From Toxorhynchites rutilus septentrionalis (Eukaryota > Arthropoda > Insecta > Diptera > Culicidae), in NCBI RefSeq assembly GCF_029784135.1, contig NC_073746.1, forward strand, positions 63,152,097 through 63,216,096: a DNA stretch of 64,000 bases, in the 5' to 3' direction. Within the stretch, counting starts at the first letter, position 1, and each line of letters opens with the position of its first letter. The position numbers and the translations under genes were made by a program. Positions 11,301-24,620 of this stretch are shown here, piece by piece. The notes below the pieces were generated by a model. That model was not told where the DNA came from. It searched no databases and saw only the letters and a list, made by a program, of their open reading frames with translations.

Positions 11301-14300
11301 CCGCCAGTCCGTCACATACATACACACACGTAATCATTACCGATATTAGTTTAGATTTCGGAAATGCGTATATAGTGGGGGGCTACTAGGATGCTGCCCT
11401 AGCTTCAGACCAATGATGACGATGATGATGGTGATCAGCACAAAAAGGCTGCTGCTGTTGCCTTTGCCTGATACTGCATGAATAGTTTTATTAATATTGA
11501 AAAATATTCAATTTTAAATATTGATTCTGATGTTATTTATATGAAGCTTTGCCTGTGCCTCCCCCGCCCGGTGCTCCGTGCTCCATTTCCCTGGTTATTG
11601 GGTCCTTTTCTCAATAAGGACACAATCTCGGTTGGTCTAGCAGATACGAGAGCGGGAGGGAGAGGTAGTGTGGGAGCGATTGAAGCTCCTTTCTTTTGTG
11701 TGATATGCATGAATTGATGTCTACTCAGAGTGAACAGAAGTTGTGTTTCATCTTGGAAGCAGCCGACGTTGCTTTGCACTCGGGGAGACTAGTGAATTAA
11801 AAAGGGTGGGGTAGTTTTGAGAAAAGGATGGATGCAAATTCCTGCTCCATCCCCCACCACACTCAAAAACATTCACATTACGGGGAAAATACTGGAGAAT
11901 CAGAAAATTGATTGTTATTCGCCTAGTGCGGGAAGGAAAGTGGGCCTTAAAAGCTGGGACAGCAGAGCAAGCATCGCTCGTTGATGTTAAAAATAATAGA
12001 GATGAGACATGCGAAGAAACCAGCTGTGTGACAGAAAATGCGGAGCTCCCCCACCCACGGCACACAGACTAATTGGGTTGGTGGGGTTTACAGCAGGCAG
12101 TGGAGGGATAGAATTCATTGGGAACGATATGATTTAATTATTTACATTTGAATTAAAATCCTATTGCTCCTGCACGACAGGAGCTCGGGAAACAGCAAGC
12201 AATGGCAGCGCGTGTTTTGACGTAAATTGACAAACCTTTTGTTCAATTCCGTACCGACACCGGATCAGAGGACGGGGGTGATGGTGGTGGCGTTTTCACT
12301 CATCGAAGAGAAAGTTTTCTTGAGCAAATAAATAATTTGAATAAATTTCAAATTATCCAATGGAAAACATCCAACTGGTGATTGGAAGTTTTACTGCCTG
12401 TTCGCCACAAGTGCGCACGGATTTTCATTTCATCCAGACACGTCAACGCTGAATGTCATTAGTCGATCCGTAGCGCGCGCCTGCATGTTAGGCAAAGCGT
12501 GAGCACCGGGCACTTTCTTTTTTTTTTTGTGGTAACAATTACAATGTAAATTTGTTTATTTCAACTGTCATTTGCTGTGGTCGGTTATTTTCTCGGCGCT
12601 GGCGGTGGTCCTAATTTCGAATCAGGGTTAGGGGGCGGGGGTTTCATCATGGCGAGTTGTTCGTTATTCAGTTAAAAATTATAAACCCGATACTGTGAGT
12701 AGAAGCAGTACACAAAAAGGAAAGTGGAGCTATAATTTACTGTGATTAAAATTTTCCTCCGTCAAAACTGCGCGCCAGCCTTTTAGTATTATTCCGGTGT
12801 GGGGGGGGGGCCTTCAATTCCTTGCTCCACATGCACTGTCCCATCCAGTTTCGGGCTTCAATTAAATTAATTTAGGTATATTTATATACATAAATAACCA
12901 TAACTGAAGAAAGAGCCCTCGGTCAAATAGAAGAAAATGTGAGGCCGGTCTTTCTTCATTCTTTTAGTTTTTTTTTGTTGGGTTATGTTTTGCGTTTTCT
13001 TCGCTCCCCACGTTGTGAACTGTCCTGGTAAACGCAGTGCTGCCGGTAGTGTGGGGTGACGATTTGCTTCCGTTATCCTTTCCCGCGCCGCACCCAAGGA
13101 CGGCGAAAATACATTTCCCAAACAGCGATGAAGAATTCGAATGTTGTGACAAGCGGGATTACGGAGGGCCACGAAGAAGTACCGTAGTACAAGGTTCGAG
13201 ACTGGAGAAAAGGGTGCGCTTTCATCGCATAATTGACGGCAAATATTTCATTCCATAGCGTGTTCAATCGTTAGTCTAACTCGCTGCCGAGCGGAATGGG
13301 GCGGCGGCAGGACGACGAGTGGAACAAAAAACAACGTGGAGGAAAAAAAGTGTACAAATTGTGTCTGAACGAAAACAAAAGGATTTACATAATTCTAATA
13401 TCTACATACATAAATAATAAATTAAATAAACAACTGAGTACGAGGAGTGAAGACGCTTGTCGCTGCTTGTTCGCAGATTTGTCGGTTTAAGTAGTTTTCG
13501 TGCGAGAGGGGGGTTATACTCTGTTGCAGAAATGGTTCACTGGCCACAGGTCCATATCGTTCGCACTGAACTTGCCACCAACACTTTAGCGGCTCATGAT
13601 GAAGCCGATCTGTGGTCCTCCGAAAGTGCGAGCGCGGAAAAGCTACCGACCGAACCATCGAGAGAAATGCCAATGAATCACGCTAAAGGATTAAAAGCGC
13701 CATCTCACGATGGATTGCCATTTTTTTTTCTCTCGGCACGTCCGAAGAGCGGCGTTTGGTGGTCCTGATTAGCACCACCACCACCACCACCGCCAGGACT
13801 AAGGAATGATTTATTTGCAAATGTGATGGGTTGCTGCTGGGTGTGCTTGGAGCTGAGTGAAAGTGACTTTACTTAAGCACTAATTACTATGCCGGCTTGG
13901 CGAAAGTAGTTTCGTAGGGTGAAGGGAAACAGTCAGCGTAATTCCAATGTTAATTTATGAGTATAACTCGGTGGTGTGAGTTTGGTTGTGGGCCGACTGC
14001 AATCACCCAAACTTAGTCACATTCACGCGGCATCCTGTGGAAGGGGGTATTGAATTTTAATCTAAATTGTGGCTTGTCAATCCATTAGATATGTTTGCCT
14101 GGGTGTGTGTGTGTGTATCTTTGATTGGTGAGCAACTAGAAGCTGGTGCGTGATCTACGACCTCCCCCCTCGATTGTACGGGGCGAAGAAGTCGCTCGAT
14201 TCGTCCGTGATCGGGATCTGAGGGGGGTATAACTGTGTGTAGTGCTGGTGGTGGTAGTTCCTGAAATTTCCAGGTAAACCAATTTCATTACGTTTGCGTT

Positions 14301-15050
14301 CTTGCCAGCAGTTTGGGGGTCGGGGGTAACCGTAATAAAAAATAATTAACCAAACCCTGTTGAAATTGATTTCTACGTAGGAAATCACCGAAACTCCCAT
14401 AGTGCCGCTGTGGGAGCCTAACAGGCACACGAAGTGGGAGGCAACTTTTTATTACTATTTATTTTAGTTTTCCAAGTGGTTGGGGTGGACTCCCAGCGGG
14501 GGCAAGCGGTGGCGCAGGAGGAGAGAAAGAGTTATTGTTCCAGTTAGAGCCATCATTATTATTATTTTTAAGCTCAACTTTTGCCTCATTTACCTTGAAC
14601 AGTACTACAGTGGATACACGTGGTTGGTGGATGGGATTGGCGGGCGGGAGTGGTGACAAGGAACTTGCCATTATACGGAAAAACCATTAAAATCTGTACT
14701 ATCCAAGCATTGTTTTATTGTTTTCCGAAATTATGGATATAAAGACTGCTTTTTTCGGCCGACTGAAAGGCAAGAGTTTTCCCGTCTAGGGGGTGTCCGG
14801 AGGGACCACTACGTCGTGCAGGGGTGGAGAGGGGGTGAGGGAATGCTTGGGTAGGGTAACGAGAGTGGCAAACTGGGTGTGGGTAAATGGAAAATGGCGT
14901 TCCGGACGTTTGGAATTAACGGTTTGTCAGAATGACGAGCGCTTCGTCGGGAGAATGAGGCCTGAGAGGGGGTGAAGGGTTGGCATTGGAGTAGAAAAAG
15001 TTTTCCTTTCGGTGGTGTGTGCCGAAGCAAGATTTGCGTGAATTAGTTTT
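11301..15050. other. GC-richer noncoding island, no transposon seen
   Basis: Contains runs such as CCACCACCACCACCACC near 13773, a GT run near 14104 and long homopolymers, but no exon-like structure. Open frames at 13296-13768 and 12882-13172 show no known motif. Same character as the block at 3.4-7.1 kb. Confidence 0.4.
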
Positions 15051-16950
15051 ATTGCAGGACTTGTTCGGCCAAGATTAATATTGATTTTTCATAGTGGAAA
15101 TGTTAACAGTTCGCTATTTGTATTGGTATGGTTTGTTCGGTTAGTTTTGCTGCAAGCTGCAGTGAATGACTCAAGTTCTATTGTACTGCTATGCTTTTCC
15201 GCAGAGAAATTGGATTTTAATTAAATTTCTCATTTATTTTTTTCTCATGTTCCCTCCATATTTCCGCCGAGCTGAAATCGACATCTGCATCTATATTAAA
15301 ATACGATAACTCAAACAAAGTAAATTGCATCACTGGCGATTGTCTTTTTTCGTTTTTGCTAAACTGTCATTCAAGTAAACAAGAGCAGATGTGGAGAATG
15401 AAGATAAGTTTATTCAGTTGATATTTATAATTTGGATTTCTCTTTTCTTATCCTTCCACACTAATCATATTAATGTAAAACCTATCAGGTCTTCGAATAT
15501 TTCAACAAAATAAAAAACAAGACATTTTTGACGGTCATCAAACAATTTGCGCAATAGTGCCGGAGTACAATACAAACCATCTGAGCGGTTGGATTCAGTG
15601 TTAACCGATAGAACGTTTCACTGAATAACTCACTTTCGTTTGTTCGGAAGTGATCTTGCAGTAATTATTTTCCCAGTGGCATTCGTTTGTTGTTACAATG
15701 TACGAAACGTGACACAAACGAAAACGAGAGAGCTTTGTTTCGGTTAGCGCTTCATGACACACAGACAAGCGACCCAAAACGTCATGATCGCTTTCAGGGT
15801 GCAAGTTTATATTCTTCTTTGCCTTTCATCCGCTACACATCGGACAAATTGAATTTTTTATGGAAATCATGATAAATTCTAGAATATGAAAAAATAATTC
15901 AGGACGTCCCAAAAGGATATCAAAATCAAGACATGTCCAGCTCAATTAGCACGGATGGTATACCAATTCATATGCCGTTACTTGCTGGGGATTGACCCTG
16001 ATGAACGAGTATAAACAATGAGTAATTCTAGGCACCTCGTGTCTTCGCAAAGAAAAAAGCGAAGATTTTAATGTAACAGCATCCGAAAATGAATAATATC
16101 GTAGAAACAACAGAAAATTCAATAATTTTCAGCCTGTACGACTAAATCGGGTACGGTATAAATAAACAAATGAGTACTTTGTATCGGCACACAACGTTCA
16201 CAAAGTTAGAAACAACTCAACATTTTTGTTTAATAAAATGACGCTTCCTCTGCGATGGGAAAAATAGACACATTTTCAGAAAGAAAATTATGAATGAAAA
16301 TGAATTTTTGGTATCGAATGAATGTTCTGTTTAAAAGTGTAACGAGTTTTCTACGATTGGTAAAAGAATCGTGATGTATTTTTTCTATTTTATGCCTATC
16401 ACTGTATGAAGTGGAAGCTTGAGAAGACTGGTAAAACGGGACGATGTACAGGTGCCCAGACATGTCGAAGAGGCAAGATGTGCAACGTTCGATAGCGGAT
16501 ATTACAAGTAAAGTGCGCTTTGATACCAGAAATGAAGTGAAATAGTTTCAAAGTTTGTTTTCAATAAAAGTGAATAATAATATCTCCGTTTTTATTGGTT
16601 TAATTTTTTCGTACGTCATTCTATTCCCGTGATACAAGTTGTTTCTTCTGTATAGATTATATGTGGACAATGCTTTTTTTTGTACCATACTGGACCTTCT
16701 TTAGAAAAAAGGATTTTTGGAAAAATATATTGTAATAGCGCTGATTTTGTTCCGATGAGTTCGGAATCTACGCTCATATATAGGCATCATAGGCACTGGG
16801 ATGATCTGTTCCGTTGATCGTTCCACTGCCAGCGAAGGAATGTTCTAATACATACAGGCACACACATCCATACACGTTGGCTCATCGTCTGATCTGATTA
16901 GTTCTAAAGGTGAAAAGCATTACTCAATTATCCGCAATGCATATGTTATT
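15051..16950. other. AT-rich stretch, no gene identified
   Basis: Short motif-free frames only. Probably degraded repeat DNA, with no terminal repeats recognised. Confidence 0.35.
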
Positions 16951-19900
16951 TTCTTCCGGCAGCCCCACTCTGTTGGCTGGCTCTACTCTCACCCTCCCCA
17001 AACGATGAATAGCATTCCCCCACAGTATTTAATACTTATTCTAAGGCCAGCCGACACACCGTCAATTCGCTCCTCCTCGCCCAACCCACCGAAGGGGGAG
17101 GGGGGGATTTGTATGTGTACTGCAGCCCCCCAAAGGTGTACACATACACAAATATGCTTGTGTATGAAAACGGCCGTTTTATTGGCACGAATGAGCCATT
17201 TCAGTCAGTTAGTTTTTGCCAGGGCTATGGGGAGAGTGGGTGACGACAGTGGGGGAGGTGTTGGGTGGCAATGAAATGTGGAACGCTCGTTAAAACTCCG
17301 CTCTGAAGCTTTGACGTACTTTCATAAGGCCGTGTGGAACAACAAACGTGGTCGGGTGGCATTGCGAACTAGATAACACGAACTTGGGGCTTTATTATTA
17401 GCGGCATTATCATTTGCCATTTGCACACACACACACACACACACACACTCATACACCCAACCGCGTTAACCCTTTGGTTGCCGTCTCGCGCTCCGCCCCC
17501 ACCCCCTTTGGAATGTGGGAAATCTTCTGTGCAAAATCAGAACAAATTTGCCCCAATTGCAGCGCGCGTGGCGTGGTATGAGGAGTGAAAGCCACGAACG
17601 GTGGTACCGTGAATTACTACATGTCAGACAGTTCTCGGTGATGGGAGCATGAAGATGACGGCGGCGGCGGCGGCGGCACACGTGTTGTGAAGGAGTGAGG
17701 ACCGTAATGCGACTAAATGACCACATTAGTCTGCTTTACGTAAGCGTTTTGCACAACTAGAAGAGGAACAACCACCCTATCACCCTGCGTCTCCATCGAT
17801 CGGCGCCTCTGGCGAACGTAACGCGACGCGTTTGCACAGGAACACAGTGCTGGCGAGGCGCTATTGCGCTTCTGACGGCAGCTCGAAGTGAAGGATGAGG
17901 ACGACATTTTATCACAAAATCAGTCGCTCTTTGCTTGCCACCACACTTGTCATAATGTTCATAGTTTTATTCTAATTTTAACCCCCATCACACCATTTAG
18001 CCCCACCCCGTCAGATTTATCGAATCCCAGAGGGGAGGATGGGGCAAAGTGAGCCTCAATGGTTGTTTTTTTTTGTTCGGGTGCTCTCGATGGAAGAAGA
18101 GTTGAAAATAAATTACGTGGAAAACGCGACTTCGATAGCGCAAACCATTTCTCGTTGGTGGAAGATGATGGGAACCAGAAGCCTACACGCCACCACTCGA
18201 GGAGCAGTAGCAAGAAAAAAATCCGGCAACAACAATGAGAGCAAAAAAGCGAAAAACGATGGTGTGCCACTCGCAAGTGGATGAATTGCGACAGTTCAGA
18301 CAGTGGTGCGGCAGCAAAAAAAAAGTTTCGCAATAAATAAAATAATAAAAATTTGTAATAATTTTTCCTGTTTTTCGGCTCTGGCCGTGTACTATGTCTT
18401 ATGGTCTGAGCTCGATGGGGAGGGAGGAGGCCACAGCCTGACGAAATTTATCAACAGTTGTAATGGCAATGGAAAAGCAATTTGAGTTGTAATGTGAAAA
18501 GTCTTATGATACTCGTTTTGATTTTTTCCTCTCTGCCGATTCGTTTAGTTCAATAGGGGGAGGTGGGAGGTTAGGGGTGGATATTTACGTTGTGCTAGAT
18601 GAAAACACTTGGCTTTTGGTTCCACAGCGGTGGTGGAGTTCACTGAAAGACGTTAGCGATGAGATAAATCAAAATTTGTTTTGCTGATTATCGGACCGAT
18701 ATTTCGGTTCTCGGAAGGAGGCAGTCGCCTGGTTGTTTTTTTCCGGTTGAAAGTAAGTTCCGATCCGATTTAATTTGAATCTCTAATCGATGTTGATCGG
18801 CTAATAATAGATCTTGCTGGTTTAATTTGGGCGGAAAGATTGCTTCCATGTTCCGCTAATACGCTCGTTGTTTATTTCGCATCACCCCTGTCAGCCGGCC
18901 CGATGACAGCGGTGAATTACCCCTCGTCGAAATCGGAGCAATTTATTGCTTTCAACATTGTTTATGGCTGTGAATATGTTGTCGCAGTATTACTGCCCTA
19001 AACAGACCTGGTGTACAATTCCACCACTTATTTTGGAAAAAACCCTCAAATTTGTCAATGTCCCACTAATGGCTTCTTAGCAAGTGAACAAAAAAAATCG
19101 AATTTAAGGCAATAATGAGTTCAAAGCGGTTATTTGTATCCAGCATAAAAAGAGCACCGAGCAACGATCAAAACAAGGGACGGGGTGAACAGATAGGTAT
19201 ATTAGTTTTATCGTTTATTAGATTTTTTTTTCGTGTTTGACCTCTGCCTGGATATTTTGTTTTCGTCGCTCAACTATGGCCCCTTTTAAACTGCCATGAA
19301 TCACGTACATTTTCAATTTATTTAATTTTGCGCTTTCCCTTTCGGCCCGGAAGGAGCGGATGACGGAGGAGGGCGCGGAGCGGCTGAAAGCCTTTCGCCG
19401 GAGCGTCGCCGCTATCGGTAAAACACGGAGAAGAGCTTTACACAATCATTTCTGATTTATTGAGTTAGAAATTAAAAGGAATTTTCAACAATTGATTTAA
19501 CTAGAAATTTCGCTAGCCACTTTTGGTCGAGCTTTCCGGGAACTGGGTGGAGTTCCTAAATTGAACCCCAGCAAATGGAAGTTTAGCCATTAATTTTCCG
19601 ATAGGAAGAGCAGATCCGGTTGTTTGGCTGCAAGAAGTAGAATAACACAGCGAGAAGAAAAAAACATCAAATAGCGCCACGGGGATAAGCTGCGCAAACA
19701 GTGCCAAAGGGGTAATTACCTTATGAAATAATGAGATTTCAGGGTGCGCCCTACACCCTGCCAAAACCCATCACCCATCATCATTGGATAATGAGCCCCT
19801 CGGAGGAACGCACGCGTCGGGGAGACGCGCGGGGGGATTGGCAGGAATCAAAATTAACGTACCTCCAGGGATAGGAAAATTTCCAATCATCGAAACGACG

Positions 19901-20250
19901 AGGCGAACGACTCGCGTTGGCCATTTCCGCAACACACCCCGCCTCAGCCGCGCCAGAGAGAGTCGCTTTCGCGTGCAATAAATCATGGGATCCACAATAA
20001 TATTACCACCGGTGGGGAGATAATGGAGGGAAGGGGGTGGTAGCAGGCGATGATGTTTTGGGAGTGGGAGGGAGTTGGTTGAAGCATACCGCCTGCCACG
20101 AATTGTGTACGGAAATAATCAAAACTAAATGAAAGCGCAACCCAGTAATGAGGGAAAACTACCGTCAGCAGCAAATCGATGAAGTCGATAATGTTTTAAG
20201 AAGCAGAGTCTCAGTGGTGGGGTAGTTCGCTGCTTTGCCAGTTCGATCAA
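16951..20250. other. GC-richer noncoding island with microsatellites
   Basis: Holds a CA array (about 17424-17448) and a GGC run near 17659-17676. No domain is recognisable in any frame; the Arg/Ala-rich frames near 17466-17907 come from the simple repeats. Unassigned. Confidence 0.4.
17424..17448 (+). repeat. (CA)n microsatellite
   Basis: About twelve perfect CA units. Confidence 0.9.
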
Positions 20251-20959
20251 TCCGTTCACTTTTTGGAAGTCACTGTATTAGAAGCCATCGATAGTTGTGT
20301 CGTGATTGATTCATATGACAATCGTAAAAAAATATCTGCTGTAGAAAAATGTCATAACATTTTCGATACCATCTGTCATGCAAGATGAGAGAATATTATA
20401 AAGGATTTATTTGTAAAAAAAGGCACTCAACTTTTTTCTACGTCCCAAAATTTAGTATTTCGTTTTCTTGTTTTTGACCTGATCTAGTATCGTGCCAATG
20501 TGGTTAAAATGTTTTGAAATGGTACGACGCCATGGAAGCTAAATTTTTTTCCTACGGATGACATTAGTGAAATATTTTAAGAACCTCCAAGACAATAGAC
20601 GAAAATTTGGTTATAAATTATGAGTGTATTTTTTTTTAGCGAATACACCTTCTTTTAAAGATTCATGGAAGAATTTGACAGCACTTCTTCCTGACAGCAA
20701 TTGTAATCCTTACGAAATAGGGGATTTCATTATTTCATTGTTTCTACTTGGACATTTCATCAATCTCATTATGTTTGACACGTCCCTTTTCATTCCGAAT
20801 GACGTTTATGCAGCTGATCCCCGTTGTGTGTTATTGTTTATAATTCAGCAGTTCAGCAACTCAACTCATCATTTTTATGGGAATGCGAAGTATTTACCAG
20901 GAAAAGGGCAAAATGGTCGTGGACAAATGGAGTACACTATCCCCAGAATATCGCTGGGT
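20251..20959. other. no gene seen
   Basis: AT-rich. A 113-codon open frame at 20624-20965 has no motif and is not supported. Confidence 0.35.
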
Positions 20960-21720
20960 CAGTAGGCGAATATGGAAGAAGTAAGCATTGGAGCTGTTCG
21001 AAACGCGACTCAGAAGTGTGGAGAGCAAAACAGCTTCCGAGACAGTAATCTGAGCGGAAATCGCGGAATGAGCGGATTCGGTGGATAATCCTTTGGAGCG
21101 GAAAGTCATGCGTGCTTACGCCAGTAAAAAGAGTGTCTCAGTTCGGGATTTGGACAAAAAGGTGAGATCACCGGTCAGTACCGTCGTACCAAGGTAATAA
21201 GGGATTCCAAGACATATAAAAAACAGAAGAAGCCGAATTAAAGTCAATCCAAGACCTGGTAAATTAAATGAGCGACTACTGCGAGGAAATCGGTGTGTAT
21301 GATCATGGGCGAATGAACTTTTGTCAAGTTTGATTACAAAACGCTTCCAGATGATTAGTATTAAACTGTTTGGGATGGCCAAAGTGTTGACGAGAAGTTC
21401 GGTGAAAAGACAATGGTTTGGCAAGTCATTTGTGACTGTGACATGTGAGCCGTTCGTGATCACGTGACCACGTTCGAGAATGAATGCCACTATTTGCGAC
21501 CAAGAGTACCTGGATCGGCGATTGTTGCCCATGATCCGGATGCAAGATCACCCAGTACTGTTTTAACTGGATTTGGACATGGTGGCCTAACAACAATCCA
21601 ACGAAGTCCAGTACGTACCGAAGGAGATGAATCCGCCAAACAGTCCTCAGACAAGACCTTATATCGAGACAATCCGCGATGACAAATGTAAAGTGTCAGC
21701 ATCTGGTGGCAACATTTGGG
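20960..21720 (+). pseudogene. mariner-like transposase relic, most complete of three
   Basis: Successive frames recall one transposase: SVRDLDKKVRSPVSTVVPR (about 21139-21200), like the second helix-turn-helix; a DEKFGEKTMVWQ-like stretch near 21388-21420 and a degraded strand after it; and VQYVPKEMNPPNSPQTRP (about 21606-21660), the block around the third acidic residue. Several frameshifts and stops separate them, so it is clearly dead. Same family as 2840-3178 and 9480-9990. Confidence 0.65.
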
Positions 21721-22163
21721 CTTGTGGGGCATATTAATAGCTATCAGATTAGCGAACCTTCACTTGACTATTTTTCTATACATTTCCTGATATTACCAAT
21801 AAAACTTATAATATGAAAAAATATGTCTGATATTTGTGTTCTAAGCAATATCCACTTTCATTTCAGTTCACTCTCACTTTCGCTCGAATGGCTCGATGTC
21901 TTATACCCATAATATGAAGTCATATGAACCTTTATTAGATTTTTTCTGACATAAGAATTTTATCTGACATTCTTTATATGACTCCAGGGAAAGAAGCGCT
22001 TCAATCTAAGCTTTGAAACTAGTTCATCTACTGTTCGAAGGAACTAAAATGGCAATCTTGAAGCGATAAATTTGGGTCACACTGTATTCTTTACTTCTCG
22101 TTGCGAATCGGCAATTGGAGCAATAATATCGATTATTTTTTCTCAAGGTTGTTCTGTTGTGTA
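21721..22163. other. no gene seen
   Basis: AT-rich spacer between the mariner-like relic and a miniature element. Confidence 0.4.
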
Positions 22164-22524
22164 CAGTGATTCGCCTCTAATTGTCCATCTAGCGACATTT
22201 TTGTAAACATCCTTTGTGTAAGTTTCTACAACACGATACATTTTTAGGAGTGTTTCAACCATTTTATAAGATTATGTGTTTTGCACACTTTTCTAATAAT
22301 TATTTGTTAGTTTTTCAATGATTTTTCTGTTTCTTGTATTTGTTACTTGTATTTCACATTGTGTTGTGTACCAAGAGATAAACCAGCCTACGGCTGAAAG
22401 TCGCTATAATGAAAAATAAAAAAAAATGGGTTGTGTTTGTTGATATGTCCAATCGCAGGTCACAATCACCTCTGAAGCGACACGGAGTGGTGCCTTGGTA
22501 TGTCCAATTAGAGGCAAATCACTG
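22164..22524 (+). mobile_element. Tc1/mariner-type miniature element, copy 1 (361 bp)
   Basis: Starts CAGTGATTCGCCTCTAATTG and ends CAATTAGAGGCAAATCACTG, terminal inverted repeats of about 25 bp. It is flanked by TA (22162-22163 and 22525-22526), the target duplication of Tc1/mariner elements. It has no coding capacity. A second copy at 43132-43454 shares both ends and internal blocks such as TTTTTGTAAACATCCTTTG. Confidence 0.85.
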
Positions 22525-22619
22525 TATTATCGAAACAAGTTGGAAACATTGTAGCTTTTGAAATATTTCAGCCATGAGCGAAAAATTTCACTCAAGCAGA
22601 GTTGGTGAAGCTGTGAACC

Positions 22620-22968
22620 AAGGCGCTTGCATAAATGTATAACAGGTGAAGCAACATCATCACTTCAATATGAAGGGGATTACGGTTTGTGGAGCGGGGG
22701 TTGTTTGTTTAGTTATTGCTAGGAGACGCCATTTTTGCATTTTCACATGCGAGAGTAGTGGAAATGAGAATGAAATTCTACAAAATCATCCCTTCTTTTT
22801 CACATAAATTCGCGAAAGCCGAACATAGTAGGCATCTTTCGAATAAGCGTCGTAGCAGTTTGTAGAGAGCCACCGGCAGCTGTTTGTAAACAATGCCGAT
22901 AGCAATTCCAAAATGGCTGAAAGTGCATTTCATATGATTGTTTCACCTGGTATACATAGAGGCGCCTT
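22620..22968 (+). mobile_element. miniature inverted-repeat element, AAGGCGC ends (349 bp)
   Basis: Starts AAGGCGCTTGCATAAATGTA and ends in GCGCCTT. The inverted ends agree over roughly 30 bp with mismatches (AAGGCGC, then ATGTATA, then CAGGTGAA). A perfect 10-bp direct repeat GCTGTGAACC flanks it (22610-22619 and 22969-22978), a good target-site duplication. It is noncoding. A 9-10 bp duplication suggests a Mutator-like or related superfamily, but that is only inference. Confidence 0.8.
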
Positions 22969-22978
22969 GCTGTGAACC

Positions 22979-23989
22979 AAGATGGTGGAGTTAACAGGTG
23001 GCTCGTAATTTACACTATTTAGAAAAGACGTATGAGGAATGGCAAGACGAAAAGTTTGGATTTGTTTATGTTATTACTTACGTTGGTATGGTTACATTTG
23101 ATTTCGTCGAAGGTATTTGAAGCAGTATAATAAACAAACAGTTGTCGTTGAAAATAGTAACCTAGTAACCTTTATGCATATGCTTCCGCCAGCTGGCTCG
23201 TCTAATGTGATTCAGGGAATGCTTTGATCGTGGTACCGCCACTAGCGCATAATTTGCAGCTTTGTTTTTTTTGTGCTGGTTCATAACGGCAATCAACCGT
23301 GCCGGCGAAACTGTAGTCAATGTTTAGTGTTGTTTGGATACCATTCATGTAAATAAGTTCAAAATTACGGGAAACGTCCGAACGGCAATTCTGACATAAC
23401 GTTTTACCTTCCACTTCACTTTCCTTGCTGTGAACTATGATTGATTTTGACATTTCGTAAGCAGTGTTCAAGGTGACGACGAAACGTGCGTGAACGGATC
23501 TTGTACAGTCGTAATAAATATTCTAACATTTCGATACTGTGGACAGAAGGACGAAGAAGCTGGTAGAGAGGAGTTCCAACATATTTTTCAGAGCCGAGGC
23601 TCGGAAAACAGGAAAACAGTCAAGCTACGTTCCGGAATGAAATCAAACAAGCCTCAAAACGCAATGATACACATTGTTTGATGACATGTACCCGAAAGCT
23701 GCATTTTGTTGGGTACTATGCCGTTCCTGTCACTTTGACGAATGTAAACATTACATTCGTTATTTCCTTGTTTGAAGAGTTGCGTGATCAAAGTTGGTAT
23801 TCTTTTGCTCCAAAATACCCAAAACCCACATATAAGTCTCTGAAAACTAATAACGTAACACCATGCCACCAGCAAAAGCTACCATCAAATTGCTGATATC
23901 GCTCGCTTCAGCAAATATACGATTGCTATAATAGTTTAAAAGATTTAATACAGTAGTTTTTTAATATCAGGCTGTCCATCAAAACATCT
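22979..23989. other. mostly unassigned; one Cys-rich small frame
   Basis: Apart from the small frame at 23202-23471 nothing is recognisable here. Confidence 0.35.
23202..23471 (-). CDS. small Cys-rich open frame, function unknown
   Basis: An 89-codon frame on the minus strand holds two CxxC pairs, LCQNCRSDV and SCKLCASGG, about 46 residues apart, and one further Cys (VDCRYEP). The spacing hints at a zinc-binding fold, but it matches no family I can name. There is no initiator context or splice evidence. It lies in a transposon-rich block, so it could be a transposon fragment or chance. Listed as a possibility only. Confidence 0.2.
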   Translation of the reverse strand: MNTAYEMSKSIIVHSKESEVEGKTLCQNCRSDVSRNFELIYMNGIQTTLNIDYSFAGTVDCRYEPAQKKQSCKLCASGGTTIKAFPESH

Positions 23990-24620
23990 TCCCAAATTGA
24001 CAGGGCTATCAAAGGAAGAGTTAATCAAAATCGAGGTTTATCTGTTTCTAAAATTTCAAAACAAATAGAGAGTGAGTTTTCCATCCAAGTGACATATCAA
24101 ACAGTGCGAAATTGACTTCAAAAACATGGTTTAAGGGTCGAGTGGCACTAAAGAAACCATGGGCATCTGAGAAAAACATTAAAAACGGCCGAAGCGAGCC
24201 CAAGATTAATTCTATTGGACATGGAATTACTTGGAGAAGGTAGTTTGGTCAGATGAGACTAAAATAATGTTATTTGGGTCTGATGGTATCACACGCAAAT
24301 GGCGATCCAGCAAATGGCTTAAAACGGAATTTTGGGGCTCGATGGCACTGTGTGGCGTCGGAGCACTTTATTGCATTGACGGAATAATAACACGAGAGGT
24401 TTATCTGGACAAATTGGCGCGAAGCTGCCAGCAAGCTCGCAAAAACTGAAGCTTGGTTGTCGGTACACATTCCAGCAAGATGGATATGAATAATGGATGT
24501 AATTATACCTCTAAGCTGGTATAAAATTCAAGAAAGAGAAATTCAAGTTTTGCAGTAGCCAGAATTATCTCTTGACCAAATAAAGTATTTGTGGTATATT
24601 TTGAAAGTTGAAGTTTAAGA
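23990..24620 (+). pseudogene. Tc1-like transposase relic
   Basis: Frames in order recall Tc1 transposases: a helix-turn-helix region ending VSKISKQIE and VTYQTVRN; the first acidic block KVVWSDETKIMLFGSDG (about 24234-24285); the second block FQQD (about 24468-24480); and LWYILK (about 24589-24606), the tail of the third block in which the PDxNPIE motif is degraded. Multiple stops and frameshifts intervene. No intact terminal repeats were found. Confidence 0.7.
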
